From Candidatus Dechloromonas phosphorivorans (GTDB lineage: Bacteria > Pseudomonadota > Gammaproteobacteria > Burkholderiales > Rhodocyclaceae), in NCBI GenBank assembly GCA_016714975.1, contig JADKBR010000016.1, positions 1 through 64,000 of the forward strand: DNA of 64,000 nt, given 5' to 3'. A program made the position numbers and the translations under genes. Positions 48,898 to 58,321 of the stretch are shown here, piece after piece. Numbering within the stretch: position 1 is the first letter of the stretch; each line of letters begins with the position of its first letter. The notes below the pieces were generated by a model. That model ran no database searches, had not been told where the DNA came from, and saw only the letters and a list, made by a program, of their open reading frames with translations.

Positions 48898-50196
48898 ATG
48901 ACGACAACATTCACAGCCCGCCGCCTCGATCGTGGCGAAGCACTTTTCTGGTTTCTCGACCGCTTCTCGCCGATGAACTTCGCGGTGGTCGCCGAGGGCA
49001 GTGGCAGGCTCGACGAGCAGGCGCTGCAGGAGGCGCTCGCTGCAGCGCAGAGGCGTCACCCGCTGCTGACGGTCGCCATCGAGGCCGATGCCGAGCACCG
49101 GCTGCATTTCGTGCCGAGGCCGGGGCAGGTGATGCCGTCGCCGCGCGTTGCGGCGGCCCACTGGCGCAGCGAACTGGCCGAGCGCATCGTCGAACCGTTC
49201 GTGCTCGGTGAAGCGCCGCTGGTGCGCGCCTGCCATGTTGCAGACGACGATCGTTGGGCCATCGCGCTGATTTTCCATCACTCGGTCGGTGACGCCCGTT
49301 CGGGCTTTGCGGTGCTGAGCGAAGTGCTTCAGGGTGCGGCCGGCGTCGCCATCGACGACACCCCGCTGCCGGCGCAGCCGCCAATGAGCGCGGTCTATCC
49401 GCCGGAATTCAGCGGTGATGCCGGCCGCCAGATGGCGGGGCAGATCAAGGCCATGCGCCGGGCTGCCGCCGAGCGCACCGGCCTGCCGACGCCGCAGGCC
49501 GGCCATCGCCTGAGCGACCGGCTGCACCCGCGCATGATCACGCTGCAATTCAGCGTCGATGAGGCCGAGGGGCTGGTGCGCAACGCGCGCGCGGCACAGG
49601 CGACCGTCAATGGCGTGATCGGGGCCGCGCAGTTGATCGCGTTGCGCGAGTTGTTCGCCGACGACGAAGAACGGGTGCTCGGCCTGACCTGCGCCGCTGA
49701 CCTCAGGCCCTACCTCGCGGAGCCGATCGGCGCCGAAACCCCGGGTTTTTACGTGACGCTGGTCACCAGCATTCAGCGCGTCGGTACCGGCGCGGCGCTG
49801 TGGCCGCTGGCGCAGCGGCTGACCGTGGCGATCCGCCAGCAACTGGCCGGCGGGCCCGGTCACCTGTTCTACGATTTCATGCCGCCGGTCGATCAGATCC
49901 CCGCCAATGCCGAAGGTATTGCCAGCTTCAATGAACTGATGTTGCGCGGCGTGCAGACCAGCCTGCTGTCGAATGCCGGGCGTTTGCCGGCGCTTCCCGA
50001 ACTTCCCGGGCTGACCGTCGAGGCGCGCTCGTTCGCGCTCTCGCCGACGACGACGCAGCCGGTGTTCACGGCGGTCACCACCCACGCTGGCGGCATGACG
50101 GTCAATATCAACTACAACGCGGCGCAACTCTCGGATGACGATGCCCGGGCCGTTGCCGCGTCGATGCAGCGCCTGCTGCGCGAGGCGGCGGCCTGA
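48898..50196 (+). CDS. Condensation/acyltransferase domain protein (PapA-like)
   Basis: 432 residues, with the acyltransferase/condensation signature HHSVGDA (HHxxxDx) near residue 130, an N-terminal LDRGEALFWFLDRFSPMNFAVVAE, and a late FYDFMPPVDQIP segment. Related to alcohol acetyltransferase and polyketide-associated (PapA) acyltransferases and to NRPS condensation domains, without a carrier domain. Substrates unknown. Start at ATG 48898; an upstream in-frame TTG at 48859 is less likely. It stands alone between greB and htpG. Confidence 0.78.
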   Translation: MTTTFTARRLDRGEALFWFLDRFSPMNFAVVAEGSGRLDEQALQEALAAAQRRHPLLTVAIEADAEHRLHFVPRPGQVMPSPRVAAAHWRSELAERIVEPFVLGEAPLVRACHVADDDRWAIALIFHHSVGDARSGFAVLSEVLQGAAGVAIDDTPLPAQPPMSAVYPPEFSGDAGRQMAGQIKAMRRAAAERTGLPTPQAGHRLSDRLHPRMITLQFSVDEAEGLVRNARAAQATVNGVIGAAQLIALRELFADDEERVLGLTCAADLRPYLAEPIGAETPGFYVTLVTSIQRVGTGAALWPLAQRLTVAIRQQLAGGPGHLFYDFMPPVDQIPANAEGIASFNELMLRGVQTSLLSNAGRLPALPELPGLTVEARSFALSPTTTQPVFTAVTTHAGGMTVNINYNAAQLSDDDARAVAASMQRLLREAAA

Positions 50197-50288
50197 TTTC
50201 GGCGATCCTGCGCGGGCGGCGCGACTCCTCGCGCCTGTCGTCCGCCGTTCCGTCACGGAAACGGTAGCGGTAGGGTCTCGCCGGGGGG

Positions 50289-50316
50289 CTTGAATTTTCA
50301 GTGCGCGCCCCCATCT
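50289..50316 (+). promoter_or_regulatory. Sigma-32-type heat-shock promoter of htpG
   Basis: CTTGAA at 50289-50294 and CCCCATCT at 50309-50316, separated by 14 bp, match the sigma-32 consensus CTTGAAA-(11-16)-CCCCATNT. The start codon of htpG follows 38 bp later. Confidence 0.82.
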
Positions 50317-50353
50317 CCCGTCACACCTTTTGTTTTGAATGGGAGTCATGGTC

Positions 50354-52264
50354 ATGTCCGAGTCTGCAACTGCGGCGCAAAACCGCGAAACCCTGGGTTT
50401 CCAGGCCGAAGTCAAACAACTGCTGAACCTGATGATTCACTCCTTGTACAGCAACAAGGAAATTTTCCTGCGCGAGCTCATCTCGAACGCGTCCGACGCC
50501 TGTGACAAGCTGCGTTTCGAGGCGCTCAACAACGGTGCGTTGTACGGTGACGATGCCGATCTCAAGATCTGCGTTTCCTTCGACAAGGCGGCGCGTACCA
50601 TCACCATTTCCGACAACGGCATCGGATTGAGCCGCGATGAAGCCGTCGAACACCTCGGCACCATCGCCAAGTCCGGCACCAGGGAATTCTTCTCGGCGCT
50701 GACCGGCGACCAGGCCAAGGACGCGCACCTGATCGGCCAGTTCGGCGTTGGCTTCTATTCGTCGTTCATCGTCGCCGACAAGGTGACCGTCGTTTCGCGC
50801 CGCGCCGGCGTCGAGCCGAATCAGGCCGTCCGCTGGGAATCCGGCGGCGAGGGTGACTTCACCGTCGAGATGGTCGAGAAGGCTGGCCGCGGCACCGATG
50901 TCACGCTGCACCTGCGCGAAGGCGAGGATGAGTTCCTCGGCGGCTGGAAGCTGAAGTCCATCATCCGCAAGTACTCCGACCACATCACCCTGCCCATCGT
51001 CATGAAGAAGGAAGACTGGAAGGACGGCGAGCAGGTGCTGACCGACGAGGACGAGACGGTCAACCAGGCCAATGCGCTGTGGGTGCGTCCCAAGTCCGAG
51101 ATCAGCGATGAGCAGTACAAGGAGTTCTACAAGCATGTCGGCCACGACTTCGAGGATCCGCTGGCATGGACCCATGCCCGCGTCGAGGGCAAGCAGGAAT
51201 ACACGCAACTGCTCTACATCCCGGCCCGCGCCCCGTTCGACCTGTGGGACCGCAATGCCCGTCACGGCATCAAGCTCTACGTCCGCCGCGTCTTCATCAT
51301 GGACGACGCCGAACAGTTGATGCCGCTCTACATGCGCTTCGTGCGCGGCGTCGTCGATTCGTCCGACCTGCCGCTCAACGTTTCGCGCGAAATCCTGCAG
51401 CAGAGCAAGGACATCGACGGCATCCGCAGCGGCTGCACGCGCAAGGTGCTGTCCATGCTGGAAGACCTTGCCGAGAACGACAAGGAAAAGTACGCCAAAT
51501 TCTGGGAGAACTTCGGCGCCGTCCTCAAGGAAGGCGTCGGCGAAGACCACGCCAACAAGGAAAAGATCGCCGGCCTGCTGCGCTTCGCGTCGACGCACAA
51601 CGACACCACCGAGCAAAACGTCTCGCTGGCCGACTACATCGGCCGCATGAAGGAAGGCCAGGAGAAGATCTACTTCGTCACCGCCGAAACCTTCAACGCG
51701 GCCAGGAACAGCCCGCACCTCGAAATCTTCCGCAAGAAGGGCATTGAGGTGCTGCTGCTCTCGGATCGCGTCGACGAATGGGTGGTCGGCCACCTGACGG
51801 AGTTCGACGGCAAGCACCTGCAATCCGTCGCCAAGGGCGGCCTCGACCTCGGCAAGCTGGAAGACGAAGCCGAGAAGCAGGAAGCGGAAAAAGCGGCCGA
51901 CGAATACAAGGAACTGATCGACAAGGTGAAGGCCTCGCTCGGCGACAAGGTCAAGGACGTCCGCGTCACGCACCGCCTGACCGATTCGCCGTCCTGCCTC
52001 GTGTCGGACGACTACGACCCATCCGGCAACTTGGCGCGCATGCTCAAGGCCGCCGGGCAGCAGGTGCCCAACACGAAGCCGATCCTCGAAATCAACCCGC
52101 AGCACCCGGCGGTGATGCGCCTTAAGTACGAGGAAACGCGCTTCGACGACTGGGCGGCGCTGCTCTTCGAACAGGCCACCCTCGCCGAAGGCGGTCAGCT
52201 CGACGACCCGGCCGGCTTCGTCAAACGCATCAATGACCTGATGATGGCGCTGTCGGCCAAGTAA
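50354..52264 (+). CDS. htpG: Hsp90 chaperone HtpG
   Basis: 636 residues from the ATG at 50354 (GGGAG eight bases upstream; an earlier ATG at 50339 would add five residues). GHKL ATP-binding domain with ELISNASDA, ISDNGIGLSRDEA, GTIAKSGT and IGQFGVGFYSSF; the middle domain with LYVRRVFIMDDAEQL and SDLPLNVSREILQQ; the C-terminal dimerisation domain to the end. All are as expected for full-length HtpG. Heat-induced through the sigma-32 promoter. Confidence 0.96.
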   Translation: MSESATAAQNRETLGFQAEVKQLLNLMIHSLYSNKEIFLRELISNASDACDKLRFEALNNGALYGDDADLKICVSFDKAARTITISDNGIGLSRDEAVEHLGTIAKSGTREFFSALTGDQAKDAHLIGQFGVGFYSSFIVADKVTVVSRRAGVEPNQAVRWESGGEGDFTVEMVEKAGRGTDVTLHLREGEDEFLGGWKLKSIIRKYSDHITLPIVMKKEDWKDGEQVLTDEDETVNQANALWVRPKSEISDEQYKEFYKHVGHDFEDPLAWTHARVEGKQEYTQLLYIPARAPFDLWDRNARHGIKLYVRRVFIMDDAEQLMPLYMRFVRGVVDSSDLPLNVSREILQQSKDIDGIRSGCTRKVLSMLEDLAENDKEKYAKFWENFGAVLKEGVGEDHANKEKIAGLLRFASTHNDTTEQNVSLADYIGRMKEGQEKIYFVTAETFNAARNSPHLEIFRKKGIEVLLLSDRVDEWVVGHLTEFDGKHLQSVAKGGLDLGKLEDEAEKQEAEKAADEYKELIDKVKASLGDKVKDVRVTHRLTDSPSCLVSDDYDPSGNLARMLKAAGQQVPNTKPILEINPQHPAVMRLKYEETRFDDWAALLFEQATLAEGGQLDDPAGFVKRINDLMMALSAK

Positions 52265-52293
52265 GCTGTTCCAACGCCTCCGGGCCGTCTGCT

Positions 52294-52381
<88 letters not shown>

Positions 52382-52392
52382 CTTGGCCGCCG

Positions 52393-52432
52393 GTTGCGGT
52401 CGACGGTACCAAAAGTGCAAAAAATGCCCACC
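52393..52432 (+). repeat. Dispersed GGTCGAC repeat, copy F
   Basis: GTTGCGGTCGACGGTACC then AAAAGTGCAAAAAATGCCCA. It starts 11 bp after the G run and ends 65 bp before the old yellow enzyme gene. Confidence 0.6.
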
Positions 52433-52497
52433 TGCAAGTCTGACAGTTGTTCGGGATGCGATTGCCAGTTGATCCCCGTTGTGACAAGGAGTTGTGT

Positions 52498-53577
52498 ATG
52501 ACCGACCTGTTCTCACCCCTGCGCCTCGGCGCCATCGACCTGCCCAACCGCATTGTCATGTCCTCGCTGACGCGCAATCGCGCCGGCGCCGGCAACGTGC
52601 CGACCGATCTGACGGTCGAGTACTACCGCCAGCGCGCTTCGGCCGGTCTGATCCTGACCGAAGCGTCGCCGATCTGCCCGGAGGCTCATGGCTATCCGCG
52701 CACGCCGGGCATCCATACGGCGGAACAGATGGCCGGCTGGAAGACAGTGACTGCTGCGGTGCATGCGGCGGGCGGCAGGATCGCCATCCAGCTCTGGCAC
52801 GTCGGGCGCATCTCGCACCCCGACCTGCAGCCGGGCGGCGCCACGCCGGTGGCCCCGTCGGCGCTGTGTCCGGTGGGGCAGGTCATGACATTCAAGGGCA
52901 TGCAGGAATACGTGACGCCGCGCGCGCTGGAAGCCGCTGAGCTTCCGGCGCTCGTCGCCAGCTATGTGCAGGCGGCGAAGAATGCGATGGCGGCGGGTTT
53001 CGACGGGGTCGAAATCCATGCCGGCAACGGCTACCTGCTCGACCAGTTCCTGCGCTCGTCGACCAACCAGCGCAGCGACGCCTATGGCGGCAGCAAAGAA
53101 AACCGGGCGCGCCTGCTGCTCGAAGTCCTTGCAGCCGTCTGTGCGGCCATCGGCAACAATCGCGTGGGCGTGCGCCTGTCGCCGGTGACGCCGTTCAACG
53201 ATATCAGCGACGCCAATCCGCAGGAAACCTTCGACTACGTGGTGGGCGAACTCAACCGTTTCGACCTTGCCTTCCTCGACGTCCTGCAGGGCACCGGCGG
53301 GGCCGCCCCGGAACAATGGCTGCCGTTCGACTACGCTCGTCTGCGGGCGATCTACAAGGGCAAGCTGATCCTCAACAACGGTTACGATTTTGCCACCGGC
53401 CAGGCGGCGGTGCAGGGCGGGGCGGCGGATGCCATCGCCTACGGTCGGGCGCTGCTGGCCAATCCAGATCTGGTCGAACGCTTCCGGCGCGGGGCGCCGC
53501 TCAACCAGCCCGACTATACGAAGCTCTATGTCGGCGAGGAAAAGGGCTACACCGACTATCCGTTCCTCGCCGACTGA
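52498..53577 (+). CDS. Old yellow enzyme family NADH:flavin oxidoreductase
   Basis: 359 residues, FMN TIM barrel: LFSPLRLGAIDLPNRIVMSSLTRNRA at the N-terminus, IQLWHVGRISHP, and the substrate-binding HAGNGYLLDQF (His and Asn, then the proton-donor Tyr), followed by DFLRSSTNQRSDAYGGS and a late DAIAYGRALLANPDLVERF. It reduces activated alkenes, such as N-ethylmaleimide-type or nitrate-ester substrates (NemA branch). AAGGAG precedes the ATG at 52498. Confidence 0.93.
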   Translation: MTDLFSPLRLGAIDLPNRIVMSSLTRNRAGAGNVPTDLTVEYYRQRASAGLILTEASPICPEAHGYPRTPGIHTAEQMAGWKTVTAAVHAAGGRIAIQLWHVGRISHPDLQPGGATPVAPSALCPVGQVMTFKGMQEYVTPRALEAAELPALVASYVQAAKNAMAAGFDGVEIHAGNGYLLDQFLRSSTNQRSDAYGGSKENRARLLLEVLAAVCAAIGNNRVGVRLSPVTPFNDISDANPQETFDYVVGELNRFDLAFLDVLQGTGGAAPEQWLPFDYARLRAIYKGKLILNNGYDFATGQAAVQGGAADAIAYGRALLANPDLVERFRRGAPLNQPDYTKLYVGEEKGYTDYPFLAD

Positions 53578-53823
53578 ATGGCGGCGGGCGTTCCCGGCGC
53601 GGGCGAACTGGAGCAGCTGGTCACCCGCGTCATGCCCTTCGGCAAACACAAGGGAACGGTCATTGGCGACCTGCCGGGAAACTACCTCAACTGGTTCGCC
53701 CGCGAGGGCTTCCCGCCGGGCGAGATCGGGCACCTGCTGGCGCTGATGCACGAACTCGACCACAACGGCCTGTCCTCGTTGCTCGACCCGCTACGTAAAG
53801 ACTGGCTGCCCGCCCGCAAATGA
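53578..53823 (+). CDS. DUF3820 family protein
   Basis: 81 residues: MPFGKHKGTVIGDLPGNYLNWFAREGFPPGEIG is the DUF3820 pattern (only pieces shown: FGKHKG, LPGNYLNWF). It starts immediately after the old yellow enzyme stop and is probably co-transcribed. Function unknown. Confidence 0.82.
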   Translation: MAAGVPGAGELEQLVTRVMPFGKHKGTVIGDLPGNYLNWFAREGFPPGEIGHLLALMHELDHNGLSSLLDPLRKDWLPARK

Positions 53824-53914
53824 AGGGACCGGTTGCCCGCATGGCCCGCTTGCCTTCGGGCGCCGACAACCGGCCGCAAGCGGGAAACGGGTGCTGGGGA
53901 AACGCCGTCGGCGA

Positions 53915-54328
53915 CTACTGGCCGCTGAAATGCCTGCGCAGGCAGTTCATGTGCTCTTCGCCGCTCTTGCTTGAGCAAGCCACGTACGCGCTCTGATTCA
54001 GTTCGCACTGCTGACGATCCCTTGCCCGCAGCGTGCTGCAATCGACCTCCGGTATCATTCGCTGGGTACATTGGCGGAAGTCCCAGCCGAACAGGCCCGC
54101 GCATTGTTGCGATGCCCGCTTGCGCGCTTCGCACTGCTGCCGGTTGCCGGCGTTGGAGCAGTCGAAGTTCCGCAGTTGCTGGTTGACGCAGATCTTGAAG
54201 GAGGAGCCGGTCTGATCTGCACAGATCTTCTGCGCAAGTTCACGGTCCTGCGCGGTCTGCGCCATGGCCGGAAGGCAGAAAATGGATGCCATCAGCGCGC
54301 CGACGAAAATCATCAAGGTGGATTTCAT
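53915..54328 (-). CDS. Exported cysteine-rich protein
   Basis: 137 residues with a signal peptide ending AMA-Q. The mature part has ten Cys, several in a repeating xQxC or QQC context (ICADQT, ICVNQQ, FDCSNAG, RQQCEAR, SQQCAGLF, FRQCTQR, VDCSTL, RQQCELN, VACSSK, MNCLRR), so five disulfides are likely in the periplasm. No family recognised. The longer frame upstream of the ATG at 54328 is not considered coding. Confidence 0.65.
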   Translation of the reverse strand: MKSTLMIFVGALMASIFCLPAMAQTAQDRELAQKICADQTGSSFKICVNQQLRNFDCSNAGNRQQCEARKRASQQCAGLFGWDFRQCTQRMIPEVDCSTLRARDRQQCELNQSAYVACSSKSGEEHMNCLRRHFSGQ

Positions 54329-54475
54329 GCATTTCTCCTTGCGGGTTGGCCTTGGCTCATTCCAGCGGAACCTGCTGCCAGTGCGATGGGCCATTATAAA
54401 TGCCAGTCCGCAAATGAAGAAACCGGCCGGAACTCATAGCCCAAGGCCACGCCGGGGCGCTTCTCTTGCCGACTG

Positions 54476-54525
54476 GGTGCGGTCAACCGGCCTGGAAGGG
54501 CGAAAATAGGGCGGATGTCCGACTG
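54476..54525 (+). repeat. Dispersed GGTCGAC repeat, copy G (diverged)
   Basis: GGTGCGGTCAACCGGCC (one change in the palindrome) then GGGCGAAAATAGGGCGGATG. The GGGCGGAT element also follows copy B. Confidence 0.5.
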
Positions 54526-54685
54526 TCCCCGGCGATCGCTGTCGCTGAATTGAGCGCGCAGGCAGGTCAGGTAGTCGGGCCGCGCCTTGTCGTTGCAAGC
54601 TCGCGGACCGTCAGGGCCTGCTCGCAACGCCGCCGGTCAGCCGCCATGCTGCATTTGATCGGCAGCATCTTCTGCTCGAACTCGT

Positions 54686-54752
54686 TGCGGCGGCCGATGC
54701 GATCGCCGACAGTCGGCCCATGCTGGCCAATCCGGATCTGGTCGAGTGGACG
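54686..54752 (+). pseudogene. Fragment of an old yellow enzyme gene
   Basis: In one frame this reads AADAIADSRPMLANPDLVE, closely matching DAIAYGRALLANPDLVE of the intact enzyme ending at 53577. Only about 20 codons remain. Probably a remnant of a duplicated OYE gene. Confidence 0.6.
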
Positions 54753-54769
54753 GTCGCAGGCACGGCTGG

Positions 54770-55921
54770 TCAGAGCCCGAGAAAGTCCCCGACCTCGGTG
54801 TCGCGAGCCATTGTATCGGCGTAGCCCAAGTCGATCAGGGTCCGGGTGAAAGGCTGCTCGAAAAGCAGATAGCTGGTCAGTGCGCCGCCTTGGCGGTTCA
54901 TGGCGCCGATCCCGGTCAGCATCGCCTTGACCGGTGCGGGCAGTGCCCCGGCATGCTCGGCAGCAATCCGTTCCAGTCGCTCGGATGGAGAAATGACCAG
55001 CGTCTTGATGAGGCGCAACGGAATGTCGGATGCAGCACGAATTTCGGGTGGGATGGCTGAGAGCGTTTCGTTGATGCGTTGCATCCGCTCGATGTCCACG
55101 GCCAGGCCATCGAGAAAGATGCTCGAGAGCGCGTGGCCGGCAATCTGGGCAAAGGAGGGATGGAACTCCACCTTTTGCCGATCGAAAGCTTCATTCGCCT
55201 GGTTTGCCCCGACAACCAGAATACGTTCGGCGCCCAGATGCACGGCCGGGGAAATCGGAGTGAGCTGACGCATCGATCCGTCGCCGAAGTACTCGCGATG
55301 AATGCGGGTCGGTGGAAAGATGAAGGGGATTGCGCTCGAAGCCAGCAAGTGCTCGACAGCCAATGGAGCGCGAATCCCCAGGCGCTTGACACGCCGCCAG
55401 GGGTGGGCTGACGGGTGCGCCTGAAAGAAACTCAGGCTTTCGCCGGATTCGTAACCGGAGGCGGTGATACTCACCGCATGCAGAGCGCCGTTGGCGATCG
55501 AGCGCTCAATACCGCTGAAATCGAGATGCCGCACCAGCAACTCGCGCAGTGGCGAATTGTCGAGCAGTGATCTGGGCGGGTTGCGGACCAGCCATCCCGC
55601 CACCAGCATCGACAGCCAGCGCGCGACGGACGCGCCGATTCCGATGGCATCCGCCCGGTAAATGTCGCCGGCGCGCATGTTACGCCAGACGTCGGCCAGA
55701 ATCCCGACGGCTTTGCCGAAATCGTCGGCCACGCAGGCAATCGAGGCCGCATTGATGGCGCCGGCGGAGGTGCCACAAAGGATGGGGAAGGGGTTGCGGC
55801 GCGGGTTGCTGGAAAGTTTTGCCACCGCCAGCAGCACGCCAACCTGATAAGCGGCGCGCGCGCCACCGCCGGTCAGGATCAGGCCTGTGCCAGGTGACTT
55901 CACGGGTTGGCCGCCTTCCAT
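54770..55921 (-). CDS. Patatin-like phospholipase
   Basis: 383 residues. The oxyanion motif TGGGARAAYQVGVL, the nucleophile elbow GTSAGAINA and the catalytic Asp in FGDGSMRQ (DGS rather than DGG) are present. Ser-Asp dyad lipases of this kind hydrolyse phospholipids or, in some bacteria, PHA. No signal peptide. A C-terminal region of about 130 residues (HALSSIFLDGLAVDIERMQRI onwards) is typical of the DUF3336-like bacterial members. Confidence 0.88.
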   Translation of the reverse strand: MEGGQPVKSPGTGLILTGGGARAAYQVGVLLAVAKLSSNPRRNPFPILCGTSAGAINAASIACVADDFGKAVGILADVWRNMRAGDIYRADAIGIGASVARWLSMLVAGWLVRNPPRSLLDNSPLRELLVRHLDFSGIERSIANGALHAVSITASGYESGESLSFFQAHPSAHPWRRVKRLGIRAPLAVEHLLASSAIPFIFPPTRIHREYFGDGSMRQLTPISPAVHLGAERILVVGANQANEAFDRQKVEFHPSFAQIAGHALSSIFLDGLAVDIERMQRINETLSAIPPEIRAASDIPLRLIKTLVISPSERLERIAAEHAGALPAPVKAMLTGIGAMNRQGGALTSYLLFEQPFTRTLIDLGYADTMARDTEVGDFLGL

Positions 55922-56157
55922 GCAGACGAGGTTTTCAAGAAACGGTGGGCGACACGGTACCCAATTCTGAATACTGATTCATCGTCCCTCCCTCGGGTGG
56001 TTGGCAGGGCGTGTGCCTGCTTTTTGAGCAGTATAGGAAGATATTGCCGTTTGCTCAATTCGTTCGCGGAATCAGATACCTGGATGATGCGGCGCCGCAC
56101 TATGTTCATTGGCCATAATTATGAATACAATTTGCCCTCCCAGGAGCGAGGCACGCT

Positions 56158-57153
56158 ATGCAATCCTTCAAGGCACTGCTGATCGAGGAAACTGACGGCA
56201 AGGTTCATGGCGCCTTTACGACGCTGAACGAGACCCAACTTGACCCCGGTGCCGTGACTATTCGCATTGCCTATTCCAGCGTGAACTATAAGGATGCTTT
56301 GGCGGCAACCGGCGCTGGCAAGATCATTCGGCGCTTCCCCTGCATCGGCGGTATCGACCTTTCCGGGATCGTCATCGAGAGTGTGGACCCACGCTTCAAG
56401 ACGGGTGATGCAGTGATTGCGACCAGTTTCGACATCGGTGTTGCACATCACGGGGGCTATTCCGAAATTGCCCGGGTTCCTGGCGACTGGGTCGTGCCCC
56501 TGCCGGCAGGGTTGTCGCTGTTTGAGGCCATGGCTTTGGGGACGGCCGGCTTCACCGCCGCGCTGGCAGTTGTGCGGATGGAGGAGAATCGGCTGGCGCC
56601 AGGCAACGGCCCGATCATCGTGACCGGCGCCACCGGTGGCGTCGGCAGCCTGGCAGTTGACATACTGGCCAAACGCGGCTATCACGTCGTGGCGCTGACT
56701 GGCAAGGAGAGCGAGGCGGATTATCTGCGGGGTCTGGGCGCCGCCGAGGTCATGCTGCGCAGCAGTCTCGATCTGTCGAAAATCCGTCCGCTTGACAAGG
56801 CGCGCTGGGCTGCTGCGGTCGACAACCTGGGCGGCGATGTTCTGGCGTGGATTGTCAGCGCGATGGCGCAGGGGGGGACGATCGCGAGCATCGGGCTGGC
56901 CGCCAGCATGAGCTTGAACACGACGGTCGCGCCGTTTATCCTGCGCGGCGTTTCGCTACTCGGTATCGATTCCGGGTATATTGGGGAGCCTTATCGCAGC
57001 GGTGTCTGGCGGCGTCTGGCGAGCGACATGCGACCGCCGCACCTGACCATGATGTCGCGCAGGATCAGCTTTGCCGAGTTGCCGGCGACGTTCGAAGAAT
57101 ATATTGCGGGACGTGCCAAGGGGCGCGTTGTTGTCGAGATCAGTGGGGAATGA
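56158..57153 (+). CDS. acuI: AcuI/YhdH-type acrylyl-CoA (quinone oxidoreductase) reductase
   Basis: 331 residues, MDR superfamily: SSVNYKDALAATGAGKIIRRFP, GIDLSGIV, ALGTAGFTAALAV, and the NADPH loop VTGATGGVGSLAVDIL. The YhdH/AcuI branch reduces acrylyl-CoA to propionyl-CoA, linking to prpE further downstream. No zinc ligands are seen, as expected. GGAGCGAGGC lies 8 bp before the ATG. Confidence 0.88.
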   Translation: MQSFKALLIEETDGKVHGAFTTLNETQLDPGAVTIRIAYSSVNYKDALAATGAGKIIRRFPCIGGIDLSGIVIESVDPRFKTGDAVIATSFDIGVAHHGGYSEIARVPGDWVVPLPAGLSLFEAMALGTAGFTAALAVVRMEENRLAPGNGPIIVTGATGGVGSLAVDILAKRGYHVVALTGKESEADYLRGLGAAEVMLRSSLDLSKIRPLDKARWAAAVDNLGGDVLAWIVSAMAQGGTIASIGLAASMSLNTTVAPFILRGVSLLGIDSGYIGEPYRSGVWRRLASDMRPPHLTMMSRRISFAELPATFEEYIAGRAKGRVVVEISGE

Positions 57154-57154
57154 G

Positions 57155-58273
57155 ATGACGGATCCGGTGAGAATTCTGGTTGTCGACGATTCCCGTCTGG
57201 CGAGGATGGCGCTGGCCTCCAAGCTCAGGGGAACCTATCAGGTTCACGAGGAAAGCGATGGCGAGTCAGCTTGGCAGAAGTTATTGGTCGACCCGTCGAT
57301 CAGTGCGGTGATTTCGGATCTGCAGATGCCGAGGCTCGACGGTGCCGGTCTGGTGCAAAGGGTCAGGGCTTCCAAGCAGTCTCGCTTGCAGAGTATGCCC
57401 ATCATTGTCGTTTCCGGCGATGAAGGCGAAGCCGAGCGGGAGCGGGTGCGCCAGCTGGGCGCATCGGATTTCGTGACCAAGGGGGCGGGAACATCAGAAA
57501 TTCTCTCCCGGCTGAACAATCTGCTGGCGCTGGTCGCAGCCCGGGAAACGCTTGAAGCAGGGCGTCAGAGCATGGTTCAGGATCCCGCCAGTGGCCTCTT
57601 CACGCGAAAATATCTGGAGCATCAGGCAGCCCAGGCACTGTCGCATGCGACGCGATCGGGAGTGGATCTTTGCATCATGGTGCTTGGCTTCGATGCCTTT
57701 GACCAGGTGTGCGCGCGGCTCGGCCCCGATCTTGCCGAGCGTGTCAGTACGCGTTTCGCCAAGATGCTGGCGGGCAAGATGCGTACCGAGGATTCTCTCG
57801 GGCATTTTGGTCCGGGCCAGTTTGCCATTGTCGCGCCGGGGACATCGCTGCCTTTATTCACCGCATTCGCCCAGCGCGTGCGTGAGGCGGTCGAGGTCGC
57901 CCATGTTCCCGTCCAAGGTCAGCCGGTCCGCTTGACAGTAAGTATCGGTGTCGCTAGTGTCCCGTCGGATGAGGCCGATACGGCGCTGGCCCTGCTGGAA
58001 CTTGCGGGTCAGAGGATGCTTGAGGGAATGGGGAGCGGTGGAAACCGGATCGTTGCTGGTGCTGGCGGTCCGGCGGCGCTTCGCCAGATAAAGGTGCAGC
58101 GGGCTCTGGAACTTATCGCGGCACAGCGTAGTGATGTCGTGCGCACGCAACTTGGTCAGCTTGGCGTCGAGCTCTTGCCACTGCTGCACCTGATGAATCA
58201 GGATTTGGGGTTGAATCTGCCCATGGCAGATATTGAACGCCGCTTACGTGACCGGACCAGCAATAAGAAATAG
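57155..58273 (+). CDS. Receiver plus degenerate GGDEF-like protein
   Basis: 372 residues. Receiver domain residues 1-120 with the acidic pair VDDSRL, phosphoacceptor Asp in AVISDLQMPRLDG and the Lys region VTKGAGTSEI. The C-terminal half aligns with GGDEF domains (PASGLFTRKYLEHQAAQAL, VLGFDAFDQVCAR) but the active site is FGPGQFAIV instead of GGDEF, so catalysis is unlikely; it may bind c-di-GMP or pppGpp or only dimerise. The start at 57155 follows the acuI stop by one base. Confidence 0.8.
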   Translation: MTDPVRILVVDDSRLARMALASKLRGTYQVHEESDGESAWQKLLVDPSISAVISDLQMPRLDGAGLVQRVRASKQSRLQSMPIIVVSGDEGEAERERVRQLGASDFVTKGAGTSEILSRLNNLLALVAARETLEAGRQSMVQDPASGLFTRKYLEHQAAQALSHATRSGVDLCIMVLGFDAFDQVCARLGPDLAERVSTRFAKMLAGKMRTEDSLGHFGPGQFAIVAPGTSLPLFTAFAQRVREAVEVAHVPVQGQPVRLTVSIGVASVPSDEADTALALLELAGQRMLEGMGSGGNRIVAGAGGPAALRQIKVQRALELIAAQRSDVVRTQLGQLGVELLPLLHLMNQDLGLNLPMADIERRLRDRTSNKK

Positions 58274-58321
58274 TCCGGCAGTTCTCTTTGTGTGCAGGAA
58301 AACCAATCGAAAAGGAGTCTT

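Larger units (their letters stand above)
54329..54769. other. 441-bp region with repeats and a gene remnant
   Basis: No convincing intact gene. It contains the promoter side of the Cys-rich protein gene, dispersed repeat copy G and an old yellow enzyme fragment near its right end. Confidence 0.5.
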
